Positions 34,845 to 43,463 of a DNA stretch of 64,000 nt are shown here, piece after piece. Below the pieces are notes generated by a model. That model did no database searches, was not told the DNA's origin, and worked only from the letters and a program-made list of their open reading frames with translations. Position 1 is the first letter of the stretch. Each line of letters begins with the position of its first letter. Made by a program: the position numbers and the translations under genes. Source of the stretch: Planctomycetota bacterium (GTDB lineage: Bacteria > Planctomycetota > SZUA-567 > H5-PLA8); the NCBI GenBank assembly GCA_016200135.1, contig JACQFI010000137.1, positions 22,321-86,320 on the forward strand, given 5' to 3'.

Positions 34845-36958
34845 TGCGCGCGCTGTTCGCCAACCCCGAACTCGTGCGGATCCTGCGCACGAAGCTGCGC
34901 CCGCGGCAGATGCTCCTCTTCGGCGGCGGCACGGCGCTCGTGTTGGGGCTCATGCTGGCCGGGATGTATTGGGCGCAGCAAGCCACCCTGTCCTTCAGCC
35001 TTACCAAGATGCTGTCCACATTCTATTTCACGGTGGCCTGGCTACAGATGGCGGTGCTGCTGCTGTACGGCCTGATCCAGTCGGCGCAGGCGATCAGCCA
35101 CGAACGCGAGCGCTGGACGTTCGATTTCCAGCGCCTGGTGGCGATGGGTCCGCGCAAGCTCGTCCTCGGAAAACTCCTGGGCGCGCCCAGCGACGCGTTC
35201 TTCATCGTCGCCGTCGGACTGCTGTTTCAGCTTGTGCCGGTGTTCAAAAATATCGTTCCGCCCATGGTCTTCGTCCGCACCCTCGTGCTCCTGCTGATGG
35301 CCGGTTTGAGCGCCTCTGCGATCGGGCTCTTTCTCTCCAGCATCGTCCAGAAGACCCAGCGCGCGACGGGACTCGCAACCGCGATCCCAATTTTTCTCTT
35401 CTTTACCCACGTCGCGCATTCAGTGGCTTCGCCCGGGTCCAGCACGGTCTGGCATGCGCTGAGTCCGTTCACACTGCTGACGTTCATGAGCGAGGAGGTC
35501 ATCAACCAGGGCGCGAATCCGGGCTTTATGTTCTACGGTTTTCAAATTCCGCTGATCTACGGCTACGTGGCTTGGCATGCGGCCATCGCGCTGTTCTTCT
35601 ACCTCATGACCGTGCGGCGGATGGAAGACGAGGAGTTCTCGTTTGTCGCGCCCAGGCACGCGCTGGCCGCGTTTGTTTTCCTGCAAGCGGTCCTGCTGGG
35701 TTCTTATCTGAACCCGCCGCCACCTCCACCGCCCGGGCCTCCGGTGGGCGTGCCGGTCGCCACTGCGCCGCCTCTTCCGGCGAAGGGTCTGACACCCGCC
35801 CAGAAGCGCGCGCTCAAGAATGGCATGACGCCCGTGCAGCCTCCGCCCGCTAAGACCGATCCGGCCGAGGAAAAATCCGGCGCAGCGGCTGAAGCGAAGA
35901 CCGACTCGGATCCCGCGCAACAGCCGGATCCGGCGGATGCGGGCACGACCATCTCGCTTAATCCAAGCGGCGTGACGGTGACCACCGTGACGCCGGTCGC
36001 GCCGAGTGCCGTCCCGAGCAGCGGCGCGCCGGTTCCTTCCAGCAAGCAGCCCGAACTCTTCCACTTCATGAACTTCTTCGCGCTGTTGACGCTCGCATTC
36101 GCACTGACACCGTCGGCGGAGCTCCTGCGCGGCCGGCTGCACCGGGCCAACCGCGACGAGCACTGGCGCGTGCTCTTCGAGCGTCCCAACCGCCTGCAGG
36201 ATTCGACGGCTATCTGGCCCATGCTGGTAAGCGCCGGGATCTACGCCGCCGCGTCGGTCTTCCTTTCGTCGCAGGCAGGCGTGCTGAACACCCGGGCCGC
36301 CGCCGTGACGCTCATGGTTGGAACGATGGGCGTAGCCGTGGCGGGCATGTTGCTCTATATCCAGGCGTATCTCGAACGCTCGGGGCTGAAAGGCGGCGTG
36401 GCGCTGGTGGCGATCTTCCTGATTGTGCCGTCCACGGCCATCGGCATGCTGACCGCGAAGTGGGACATGACGGTCTACGTCAGCCCGCTCTCCTACTTGG
36501 GCATGCTGAACGGAACGGAATTCGACACTTCAGACCTCCTGAACACGCAAGGCCTCGGCGCGACGTGGACGCTGCCGCTGATCGCGCTCTCGACCGCCAT
36601 CCTGCTGCCGGCGCTGGCCGCGATGCGCATGCGCTTTCTGCTCGATCTCTACCACGCCGAACTGGAACGCGAGCGGACGCTCGCCGAGAAGACCGCGAAG
36701 GAACAGGGACAGCCGCGCACGCCGGCCGTCGCCACGAAGGCGCTCGACAAACTCGCCGCGCGTTGGGAGCCTGTCGCGCCGCATGTGCCCAAAGCGGATG
36801 AACCGCCGCCGCTCGTGCAGGAGCCGCCGCCGATTAAAAAAGCGCCCGAGCCCTATGTGGTTCCACCGCTGGTGCCGGAGATCAAACTAAACGCGCAGCC
36901 TGCGCCCGCCGCCGCCGATACGCCGGCGTCAGACGGCCGCACGACCTCCGCCACATAG
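34844..36958 (+). CDS. ABC-2 type exporter permease, large
   Basis: A 704-residue membrane protein coupled to the preceding ATPase. The N-terminal half (1-290) has about six helices with an ABC-2 core (LLLYGLIQSAQAISHERERW and GKLLGAPSDAFFIVAVGLLF). A Pro/Ala/Thr-rich linker of about 110 residues (290-400) separates it from a second group of helices (400-610), which contains KQPELFHFMNFFALLTLAFA and SVFLSSQAGVLN. A Pro-rich cytoplasmic tail ends the chain. The usual ABC-2 permease has six helices and about 250-400 residues, so this looks like a fused pair of permease-like halves. Substrate unknown. Confidence 0.87.
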   Translation: MRALFANPELVRILRTKLRPRQMLLFGGGTALVLGLMLAGMYWAQQATLSFSLTKMLSTFYFTVAWLQMAVLLLYGLIQSAQAISHERERWTFDFQRLVAMGPRKLVLGKLLGAPSDAFFIVAVGLLFQLVPVFKNIVPPMVFVRTLVLLLMAGLSASAIGLFLSSIVQKTQRATGLATAIPIFLFFTHVAHSVASPGSSTVWHALSPFTLLTFMSEEVINQGANPGFMFYGFQIPLIYGYVAWHAAIALFFYLMTVRRMEDEEFSFVAPRHALAAFVFLQAVLLGSYLNPPPPPPPGPPVGVPVATAPPLPAKGLTPAQKRALKNGMTPVQPPPAKTDPAEEKSGAAAEAKTDSDPAQQPDPADAGTTISLNPSGVTVTTVTPVAPSAVPSSGAPVPSSKQPELFHFMNFFALLTLAFALTPSAELLRGRLHRANRDEHWRVLFERPNRLQDSTAIWPMLVSAGIYAAASVFLSSQAGVLNTRAAAVTLMVGTMGVAVAGMLLYIQAYLERSGLKGGVALVAIFLIVPSTAIGMLTAKWDMTVYVSPLSYLGMLNGTEFDTSDLLNTQGLGATWTLPLIALSTAILLPALAAMRMRFLLDLYHAELERERTLAEKTAKEQGQPRTPAVATKALDKLAARWEPVAPHVPKADEPPPLVQEPPPIKKAPEPYVVPPLVPEIKLNAQPAPAAADTPASDGRTTSAT

Positions 36959-36990
36959 AACGCCTAACGGCGTGGCTAGTGGCTGTTGTA

Positions 36991-37026
36991 ATCCCCTCCT
37001 TATGTAAGGAGGGGATAGGGGAGGTT
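36991..37026. repeat. C/T-rich short hairpin repeat (family B)
   Basis: CCCCTCCTTATGTAAGGAGG (36995-37014) forms a perfect palindromic hairpin and is followed by GGATAGGGGAGG. A related unit CCCCTCCTTATGTAAGG recurs at 63050. It lies between the convergent permease and ManD-like genes and could end transcription from either side. Confidence 0.65.
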
Positions 37027-37059
37027 TCAGGAGCGAAGGCGCTCTCACGCCGGGGCTGC

Positions 37060-38289
37060 TCACCAGTCGTGGACGCTGCCGTCGGCGCGGCGCGTAGTCG
37101 GCAGATAGCCGCGCTTGTACGGATACTTCTTCGCGGCCTTCTCGTTCAAGTCCGTGCCCAACCCCGGGCGGTCGCTCACGAACAGGTAGCCGTCCTTATA
37201 GACCGGCGCGCCCGGCATGACCTCGTGGACCTCCTCGGGGAAGGCCACCATCTCCTGCACGCCGAAGTTCGGGATGCTCACGTCCACGTGCACGTTCGCC
37301 GCGTGTGCGTGCGGCGAGATATCCCCCGGCCCGTGCCAGGCGGTCTGAATATGAAACGCCTCGGCAATTGCCGCGATCTTCTTCGCTTCCGTGATGCCGC
37401 CGATGTGCGAGAGGTCGCAGCGGATAAAGTCGATGAGCTGTTCGGTAAGCAGCGGCAGGCAGTCCCACTTGCTGTGGAAGAGTTCGCCCATGGCCAGCGG
37501 CGTGGTGCTCGCGCGGCGGACGACGCGGAAGCTCTCCTTGTGTTCCGGCCGCAGCGGGTCTTCGAGGAAGAAGAGGTGGTACGGTTCGAGCTCCTTCGCG
37601 AGCCGCGCGGCCTGGATCGGCGTGAGGCGCTCGTGGACGTCGTGGAAGAGCTCGAGTTCCTCGCCCAGCGCGCCGCGCAGGTGCTCGAAGAGCTGCGGGA
37701 TCGTGCGCAGGTACGGCCCGGGCTCCCAGACTTCCTCCTGCGGCAGCGCGTCCTGTTCGAGGAACTTCATGCCCGCGTTCTTGTTCTTCTTCATCTTGCC
37801 GGAGCCGACGCCGTAGGTGCCTTTGGTGCCGGGGATCGCCACCTGCGCGCGCAGGACTTTAAAGCCTTCCGCCAGCTTCGCGCGGACGGAATCCTCGACC
37901 TCCTTGAAGTCGCGGCCGCCGCAATGCGTATAGCAGAGCGCGCCGGCGCGGGTCTTGCCGCCCAGCAGCGAGTACAGCGGCATGCCCGCGGCCTTGCCCT
38001 TGATATCCCAGAGCGCCATATCGACGCCCGCGAGCGCGGTCATCTGCACCGGACCGCCGCGCCAGTAACTGCCGCGGAAGAGGTACTGCCAGATGTCCTC
38101 GATGCAGCCGGGGTCGCGGCCAAGCAGCAGCGGCGCGATGTGCTCTTTCAAGGCCGCGGCGACGGCGAGTTCGCGGCCGTTGAGCGTCGCGTCGCCGACG
38201 CCGTAAAGCCCTTCGTCGGTGACGATCTTGACGAGCACGTAGTTGCGCGTCGGACAGGTGACGACGACGCGAACTTCCTTGATCTTCAT
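37060..38289 (-). CDS. manD: Mandelate racemase/enolase superfamily dehydratase, D-mannonate dehydratase (ManD/RspA) type
   Basis: A 409-residue sugar-acid dehydratase. The ManD subgroup is marked by FRGSYWRGGPVQMTALAGVD, the long charged loop after TYGVGSGK, metal ligand Asp and catalytic His in ELFHDVHERLTPIQA, Glu in FFLEDPLRPEH and Glu in MGELFHSKWDC, and by AWHGPGDISPHAHAANVHVD. These enzymes dehydrate D-mannonate or D-gluconate to 2-keto-3-deoxy acids, and many members have low activity, so the substrate is not certain. ATG 38289 gives the standard N-terminus MKIKEVRVVV. It is co-directional with the DUF6528-like and isomerase genes upstream, suggesting a carbohydrate-use cluster. Confidence 0.87.
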   Translation of the reverse strand: MKIKEVRVVVTCPTRNYVLVKIVTDEGLYGVGDATLNGRELAVAAALKEHIAPLLLGRDPGCIEDIWQYLFRGSYWRGGPVQMTALAGVDMALWDIKGKAAGMPLYSLLGGKTRAGALCYTHCGGRDFKEVEDSVRAKLAEGFKVLRAQVAIPGTKGTYGVGSGKMKKNKNAGMKFLEQDALPQEEVWEPGPYLRTIPQLFEHLRGALGEELELFHDVHERLTPIQAARLAKELEPYHLFFLEDPLRPEHKESFRVVRRASTTPLAMGELFHSKWDCLPLLTEQLIDFIRCDLSHIGGITEAKKIAAIAEAFHIQTAWHGPGDISPHAHAANVHVDVSIPNFGVQEMVAFPEEVHEVMPGAPVYKDGYLFVSDRPGLGTDLNEKAAKKYPYKRGYLPTTRRADGSVHDW

Positions 38290-38339
38290 CGCAGCGGCTC
38301 CCGGTTTCGGTTCGAGCATTATGCTGCTCGGGCGCTAAA

Positions 38340-38443
38340 ACCCCCTCCTCCCCCCTTGAGGGGGAGGGCTGGGGAGGGGGAAATTCTTTGGCGCCGCGAC
38401 CCCCCACCCTAACCCTCCCCCGCAAGGGGGGAGGGGATCCATG
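38340..38443. repeat. C/G-rich palindromic repeat pair (family B)
   Basis: Two facing copies separated by about 20 nt: CCCCCTCCTCCCCCCTTGAG with GGGGAGGGCTGGGGAGGGGG, then CCCCCCACCCTAACCCTCCC ending in CGCAAGGGGGGAGGGG. The structure matches the element at 12781-12875. It lies between the ManD-like gene and the propeller gene. Confidence 0.75.
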
Positions 38444-38454
38444 CTCGAGCACCG

Positions 38455-39315
38455 TTAAAGCTGGCACGGCTGGTCCCAGCGGACCTTGTACAGCTTCCGC
38501 CCTTTGAGCGTGCGCATCTGCAGGTTGCCTTCGGGCGTGAGCACGTAGACGTGCTCGGACCACCAGTTGCCGCCTTCGCCTTTGGTGAATGCGATCCAGC
38601 CGCTGCGCGCCTCGACGCTCACCGACTTCACGTCGGCGATGCGTTCCAGCGGGGCGAACGGCGCGAGCGAGTGCGACTGCGGGTCGAGCCGCCAGACGCG
38701 CGAGGCCGTGGTGATGATCAGGCCGCCGCGGTGCGGATCGGGCAGCATGTCGTGCGCGTGGTTCTCGGGCAGCTCGATCTCGAACGCGCGCTCCCAGCTC
38801 TTGCCCGCGCGGCTCGTCTCCCAGCGGAAGGCCACGACGTGTTCCGCGCCCGCGGCCCACAGCAGCCCGCGCCGCGCGTCGAAGACCACGCCGTGCCAGT
38901 GCGGCAGCGGCGTCTCCGTGCGCGCCGCCGCGGCCTCGGGGCCGTCTTCCACATGATAAAGGAGCAGCTTGTCGGTGCCGCTGGAGCCCGCGACGGCGAT
39001 CCAGCCGCCGGGCAGCATCTCGGCCGAGTGCGCGTTCTGCACCTGCGCCGAGAAGAGCAGCTTGTGGTCCTCGAGCCGCAGCAGCGCGACGCCGCCTGCG
39101 GATGAGGACGTAACCAGCACGCAGTCCTCGCGCGAGATCGCGGCGGGCTTCACTTCGTCCAGCGCCTGGAACCACGCGCGGCGGTTCTCGGGGATGCCCG
39201 GTGCGGTGGCGGCATCCCACGCCCAGAGCGGCTCGCCCATCTTGGGATGCTGCTCGGGCGAGTAGAGTTCCGCGCGGCCGTCGCCGCAGATCCAGAGCGA
39301 ATGGAGCAGATGCAT
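38455..39315 (-). CDS. DUF6528-like beta-propeller protein
   Basis: A 286-residue protein with repeated short beta-sheet blades: LWICGDGRAELYSPEQ, AAISREDCVLVTSSSAGGVA, EMLPGGWIAVAGSSGTDKLL, LPHWHGVVFDARRGLLWAAG and NHAHDMLPDPHRGGLIITTA. The His-containing repeats resemble lyase-type beta-propellers annotated as DUF6528. No signal peptide is visible. It lies between the ManD-like dehydratase and a sugar-phosphate-isomerase-like gene on the same strand, so a carbohydrate binding or processing role is likely but unproven. Confidence 0.65.
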   Translation of the reverse strand: MHLLHSLWICGDGRAELYSPEQHPKMGEPLWAWDAATAPGIPENRRAWFQALDEVKPAAISREDCVLVTSSSAGGVALLRLEDHKLLFSAQVQNAHSAEMLPGGWIAVAGSSGTDKLLLYHVEDGPEAAAARTETPLPHWHGVVFDARRGLLWAAGAEHVVAFRWETSRAGKSWERAFEIELPENHAHDMLPDPHRGGLIITTASRVWRLDPQSHSLAPFAPLERIADVKSVSVEARSGWIAFTKGEGGNWWSEHVYVLTPEGNLQMRTLKGRKLYKVRWDQPCQL

Positions 39316-39336
39316 GCCGAATCTCGCTCCGGTCTT

Positions 39337-40110
39337 TTAAAGGCTCGCCAGCATCTTCTTGAACTCGGCGAAGGCGCGCGGGCTGTTTTCGAGCGGGTCG
39401 CCGTCCACGTGCTCCATCGTTACCGTGCCGCGGTAGCCGGTCTTCTTGAGCGCGCTCAGCACTTTCACGACTTCGGCGTCGTGGTGCTTGCCGTTCAAGT
39501 CGGCGTAGGTCGGCTTGACGTGGACGTGCGCGGTGTACTGGATCAACTGCAGGTTGCCCTCGGCGCCCTCGTACATGTTGCCCGTATCGAGGTTGATGCG
39601 CAGGTACTCGCTCGGGCATGCCGCGAAGAACTCGTGGAACTCCTTCGCGTTGTCCGTCAGCGGCCCGTGGGCTTCCACGGCCAGGATCACGCCCTTGGTC
39701 TCGGCGTAGGCGACGACGTCCTTCAGGCATTCGAGCATCTCGGCCTTCAGGCGGCGGCCCTGTTCGCGGTCGCCCCAGCCGGCGTGGAAAATGTTGAGCA
39801 CATTCACGCCGAGGTACTGGCCGATGTCGATGTAGTCCTTGGTGAGCTGGACCTCGCGGCGGCGTTCGGCGTGGGAGGTGCAGTTGAAGTGGTTCTGTGC
39901 GGCCACGCTGGCGCAGAAGAGGCCGTGCTTGTGGAGCAGGCGCTTGAGTTCGCGCACGCCGGCCGGAGACCAGTCGCTGTACGTGGTGCGCGGGATCTCG
40001 ATGGAGACCGCGTCGAGCTTCTGCGCGATGAACTCGAGCGCCTCGGCGAACTTGATCTTTTTCTCGCCAAGTTCCTTATGCAGCAGCCAGGTGGAGTAGG
40101 TCGGGATCAT
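39337..40110 (-). CDS. Sugar phosphate isomerase/epimerase family protein (xylose isomerase-like TIM barrel)
   Basis: A 257-residue AP-endonuclease-2 superfamily barrel. Features are the N-terminal TYSTWLLHKELG, SIEIPRTTYSDW, the metal-ligand strands AVEAHGPLTDNA (Glu), INLDTGNMYEG (Asp), HVHVKPTYADL (His) and TVTMEHVDGDP (Glu). The fold carries out isomerisation or epimerisation of sugars and related polyols; the substrate is unknown. ATG 40110 follows AAGGAG by 7 nt. It is the first gene of the isomerase / propeller / ManD-like group on the minus strand. Confidence 0.87.
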   Translation of the reverse strand: MIPTYSTWLLHKELGEKKIKFAEALEFIAQKLDAVSIEIPRTTYSDWSPAGVRELKRLLHKHGLFCASVAAQNHFNCTSHAERRREVQLTKDYIDIGQYLGVNVLNIFHAGWGDREQGRRLKAEMLECLKDVVAYAETKGVILAVEAHGPLTDNAKEFHEFFAACPSEYLRINLDTGNMYEGAEGNLQLIQYTAHVHVKPTYADLNGKHHDAEVVKVLSALKKTGYRGTVTMEHVDGDPLENSPRAFAEFKKMLASL

Positions 40111-40324
40111 GGGCGGCTCCTTTTTTGAATCCCAAAGCGGAACCTGTAATCTTTCCCTTCCCGTGCTCGAAAGCAAGCGCGCAACCTATGGGATTTCAGC
40201 CGCGCTTGTCCCCGGCGTGTAACTTACAGGTGCTCGCGCCAAGGGAGTTGACGCGGCGCGGCGGTCGGCGAAGATATGCGGCGGTAACCATCACGGGATT
40301 GGACAGCTCTTTGGAGGGCCGCTC

Positions 40325-40531
40325 ATGGCCGAAGCACCCAAAACGACTCGCGCGCCCGCACCCGCCGCCAAATCAGCCGCTGCCGGAGGCAAGGCCGGCG
40401 CATCGGCCAAAGGCGGACCCAATCCGATGCTTCCGGTCATCGCCATCGCTCTGATCCTGGGCGGCGCGATCTGGATGACCTACTCCATTATTACCGAGCC
40501 GCCCCCCAAGAAGAAGCCGGGCGGCCACTAA
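40325..40531 (+). CDS. Small single-pass membrane protein
   Basis: A 68-residue protein with an Ala/Lys-rich N-terminus, one transmembrane helix at about 36-54 (LPVIAIALILGGAIWMTYSI) and a short basic Pro-rich tail (EPPPKKKPGGH). GGAGGG 7 nt before ATG 40325 supports real translation. No family is recognised. It stands alone between two minus-strand groups. Confidence 0.66.
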   Translation: MAEAPKTTRAPAPAAKSAAAGGKAGASAKGGPNPMLPVIAIALILGGAIWMTYSIITEPPPKKKPGGH

Positions 40532-40605
40532 GCCGGGCTGCACCCCAGCGAATCTCGAAACGTGAATGTAGAAGCGCAAACCGCGCTCGGATCGCCGTTG
40601 CGTTT

Positions 40606-41205
40606 TTAGCGCGCCTCGTCCGAACCTTGCACGCGATACGACGCCCTGAATATCCGCCCGATAAATACGGCATTCGCGACCATCAGCGCGATGACCATCG
40701 CGAGCACCGGGCCGGCCTTGAACCGGAACAGGCCTTCGACGATCAGCACGCCCAGCGCGGAAACCACCAGGGCCAGCGCGCCCGCGAGCGCGGCCAGGAA
40801 CAGCGAGCCGAAGCCCGTCCAGACCGCGTCCATGATGCCGCTCATGTTCCAATGCAGCGCCAGCGTCGCCATCATTACCAGCGTGATGAAGGGCGGGCCG
40901 AGGACCAGGCCCACGCCGTCGTAGAGCGGCAGCAGGAGCAGCGCCGCGAGCGCGCCCATGACCATCGCCAGGATGCTGCGCCCGAAATCGCCGATGGCCG
41001 CGCCGAGCAGGAAGCCGTTGCCCGCGCCGTAGACGGTGAACGACGTGAGCGCCACGAGCTGCGCCCGGGAGAGGTCCGGGACCTGCGACTCCGTCGCGAC
41101 CACCGCGTAGCCCGAGAGCGCCGCGGCCACCGGCACGGCCAGCGCCACCGCGCGCCACGGCCACCAGGCGTAGACGGGCTGGACGGATGGAGCGGGTTCC
41201 TTCAT
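40606..41205 (-). CDS. Multi-pass membrane protein, tandem paralogue 1
   Basis: A 199-residue protein with about six hydrophobic helices. It starts MKEPAPSVQPVYAWWPWR, almost identical to the upstream gene, then diverges while keeping helix positions (for example YGAGNGFLLGAAIGDFGRSI against AAGDALILGMATGHLGKTLL in the paralogue). The start overlaps the upstream stop by 4 nt (ATGA), so they are translated together. Function unknown. Confidence 0.65.
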   Translation of the reverse strand: MKEPAPSVQPVYAWWPWRAVALAVPVAAALSGYAVVATESQVPDLSRAQLVALTSFTVYGAGNGFLLGAAIGDFGRSILAMVMGALAALLLLPLYDGVGLVLGPPFITLVMMATLALHWNMSGIMDAVWTGFGSLFLAALAGALALVVSALGVLIVEGLFRFKAGPVLAMVIALMVANAVFIGRIFRASYRVQGSDEAR

Positions 41206-41915
41206 GGTTTTTCGGACCCCGCCTCTTCGGAATCCTGCGGCCCGCGATCCGTCGCATGGCGCTTCACGTTCAGCAACTCGGCCATGGTCTCCGGCTTTTC
41301 CGGATTCGCTTCCGCAGGAGGCCCTGCCTGCGGATTTCCTTCGGCGCGCTGCACAAATAGAAAAGCTTTTCGAATGAAGACCTCGTTGGCGCCCATTAAA
41401 GCGCAGGTCGCTACGATCAAAATGGGAAAATAGGGCGTTCCCGAATTATTCGAGGCGCGAAGCATAATCCACAGGGCCAGAGCGAGAATCACGCCCATTG
41501 AAAGGCCGCGGCCAAAACAGGAGATCCCAACGATCACGGTGGAAAGGATGGACTTGACCGTGTAATCGCGGTCGAGGCATGCAAAAATAACCATGAGCGC
41601 CACAAGCGGGCTTAAGGCTTCGCCGTACTCGCCCGTGCCTTTGAAGGCCGCCGCGGAGACCGCCATCCCCGCAATCATCGCCAGGAGCGTTTTCCCCAAG
41701 TGGCCAGTTGCCATGCCAAGTATAAGCGCGTCGCCGGCCGCGAAGATGGATAGGAAAGCCAGTTTGGCGAATTCGAACGGCCCGCCGCTCGGAGCGAGGT
41801 CTAGCTCCACGATGACATACGCCGTCGCCCCCGCCACGAAGGGAACGCCCAGCGTCAAAAAACGCCACGGCCACCAGGCGTAGACGGGCTGGATGGATGG
41901 AGCGGGTTCCTTCAT
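41202..41915 (-). CDS. Multi-pass membrane protein, tandem paralogue 2
   Basis: A 237-residue protein with about six helices and an added hydrophilic Pro/Glu-rich C-terminal tail (from about 195) that the downstream copy lacks. The N-terminus MKEPAPSIQPVYAWWPWR matches the paralogue in all but one residue, and the DNA coding for it is 54/55 identical. The rest is only distantly similar. The gene is the first of a two-gene operon. Family not recognised; no enzyme motif is visible. Confidence 0.65.
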   Translation of the reverse strand: MKEPAPSIQPVYAWWPWRFLTLGVPFVAGATAYVIVELDLAPSGGPFEFAKLAFLSIFAAGDALILGMATGHLGKTLLAMIAGMAVSAAAFKGTGEYGEALSPLVALMVIFACLDRDYTVKSILSTVIVGISCFGRGLSMGVILALALWIMLRASNNSGTPYFPILIVATCALMGANEVFIRKAFLFVQRAEGNPQAGPPAEANPEKPETMAELLNVKRHATDRGPQDSEEAGSEKP

Positions 41916-42081
41916 GGCCTCATTCTAGCCCGGCGTCGTCGCCTTGCAGCTTCCAAGCGTTGGCCGTACAAATCGCGGTTCAACCGCCGTGTGCTCTGGG
42001 CTGACGAGTAGCTATTACGGAAAGCGGGGCGGATCCATTCGCACCGGACCGTCAAAATACGAGAGCGCTTCGGGAGAATCC

Positions 42082-43107
42082 ATGGCTTCCAAGAACCGTA
42101 AGCTCGGCGTGCTGGTGCGCGGCGCGGGGTGGGTCGCGGGCGAGCACATCAAGGCCTTCCTCAAGAACCCGCACACCGAGATCCGCCACATCGACGCGCG
42201 CTCGGAGCACCGTATCGAGGACTACTTCCGCAAGTTCGGCTTCCGCTGCGACGCTTCGTGCGAAGAGTACGAACACGCGCTCGAGCGCGACGACATCGAC
42301 ATCGTGAGCGTCTGCACGATCAACTACCAGCACGCCCAAGAGGCCGCGCTCGCGGCGCAGGCCGGCAAGCACGTCTTCATCGAGAAGCCCATCGCGATCA
42401 ACCCCAGGGAAATGTACGCGCTCGAAGCCGCGCTCAAGAAGCACAAGGTCAAGTCGGCGGTCGGCTTCGTCTGCCACTGGTACCCGCGCATCGTCTCGAT
42501 GAAGGCGCAGGTGGACAAGGGCGCGCTGGGTAAGATTTTCTACGCCAACGCCGCGTACTTGCACGAACTGAAAGGCGCGTGGAAGACCCGCCCCGAGACC
42601 GCGGGCTCGAGCCTGCTCATGGGCGGCTGCCACGCGCTCGATCTCGTGCGCTGGTTCCTCGGCAACGAGAAGCGCATCGTGGAAGTGCACGCGTACGCCA
42701 ACGGCCCGTGGCGGCGCAAGGACTTCGCGTACCCGCCCAACGTCTTCGTCTCGATGAAGTACGAGGACGGCACGGTGGCGCAGGTGGGCAGCAGCGTCGA
42801 GTGCAACATGCCCTACGCGTTCGAGCTCACGCTGCTCGGCACGCGCGGCGGCATCCGCGGCGAGAAGCTCTACAGCGAGGATTTTCCGGGCGCGAAGCAG
42901 TTCCTGACGGTGCCCGGCGTGGGGATGGATAGCGGCGACGTCGCGCACCACCCGTTCGACGCGATGCTCGACGAGTTCGTCGCCTGGGTGCGCGGCGGCA
43001 AGCCCTGCGCCAACAGCACGCTCGACGCCGTGAAGACCCACGAGGCCATCTTCGCCGCGCAAGAGAGCTTCAAGACCGGCAAGCCGGTGCGCTTGGGCAA
43101 GCGGTAG
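42082..43107 (+). CDS. Gfo/Idh/MocA family oxidoreductase
   Basis: A 341-residue NAD(P)-dependent sugar or polyol dehydrogenase. The Rossmann part shows LGVLVRGAGWVAGEHIKAFL (slightly atypical, with VRGAGWV for the usual GxGxxG), DIVSVCTINYQHAQEAALAA and the catalytic motif KHVFIEKPIAI (EKP). The C-terminal beta-sheet domain starts after GFVCHWYPRIVSMKAQVDKG, with GGCHALDLVRWFLG. Start ATG 42082 follows GGGAGA. It stands alone on the plus strand, close to carbohydrate genes on the minus strand. Substrate unknown. Confidence 0.9.
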   Translation: MASKNRKLGVLVRGAGWVAGEHIKAFLKNPHTEIRHIDARSEHRIEDYFRKFGFRCDASCEEYEHALERDDIDIVSVCTINYQHAQEAALAAQAGKHVFIEKPIAINPREMYALEAALKKHKVKSAVGFVCHWYPRIVSMKAQVDKGALGKIFYANAAYLHELKGAWKTRPETAGSSLLMGGCHALDLVRWFLGNEKRIVEVHAYANGPWRRKDFAYPPNVFVSMKYEDGTVAQVGSSVECNMPYAFELTLLGTRGGIRGEKLYSEDFPGAKQFLTVPGVGMDSGDVAHHPFDAMLDEFVAWVRGGKPCANSTLDAVKTHEAIFAAQESFKTGKPVRLGKR

Positions 43108-43222
43108 ACGCCGCGCGGATCGTGCGCTCGAGCATCACGCCGTGCCGCTCGAGCAGTTCGGCCAGCGCGGCGTCGCGATCCCCCGCCGCAACCTGCGCGG
43201 CCAGTTCCCGGTCGCTCCGCAT
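43070..43222 (-). pseudogene. Remnant of an ECF-type sigma factor N-terminus
   Basis: A 50-codon frame from ATG 43222 with GGAGG upstream reads MRSDRELAAQVAAGDRDAAL then AELLERHGVMLERTIR. This looks like region 2.1 of an ECF sigma factor (typical pattern D-E-L-V-A-R-V-A-A-G-D-xx-A-L-AEL-xx-RH). The similarity stops where it meets the convergent oxidoreductase gene, and the frame ends shortly after at 43070. It is most likely the stump of a sigma factor gene cut by a past rearrangement. Short length makes this tentative. Confidence 0.4.
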
Positions 43223-43463
43223 GCGTCCTCCGCTCAATTCAGACCTGCCGCCGCACCCCGAAATCTTACCGGCGCTTTGAAGAAAATGATCCGGGCGCCA
43301 GACTCGCCCACTTACGTTCTTGTAACATCATTAAATTTTAGTAGATGCATAAACTCAATTAAATGTGCTGCGCGCCTTCTATTCCGTGCCCTTGGAAGTG
43401 AAACCGCCCCCTCAACCGTCTATCCTCTCGAGGCCGTCCTTTGAATAAACCGGGGGAATCGCC

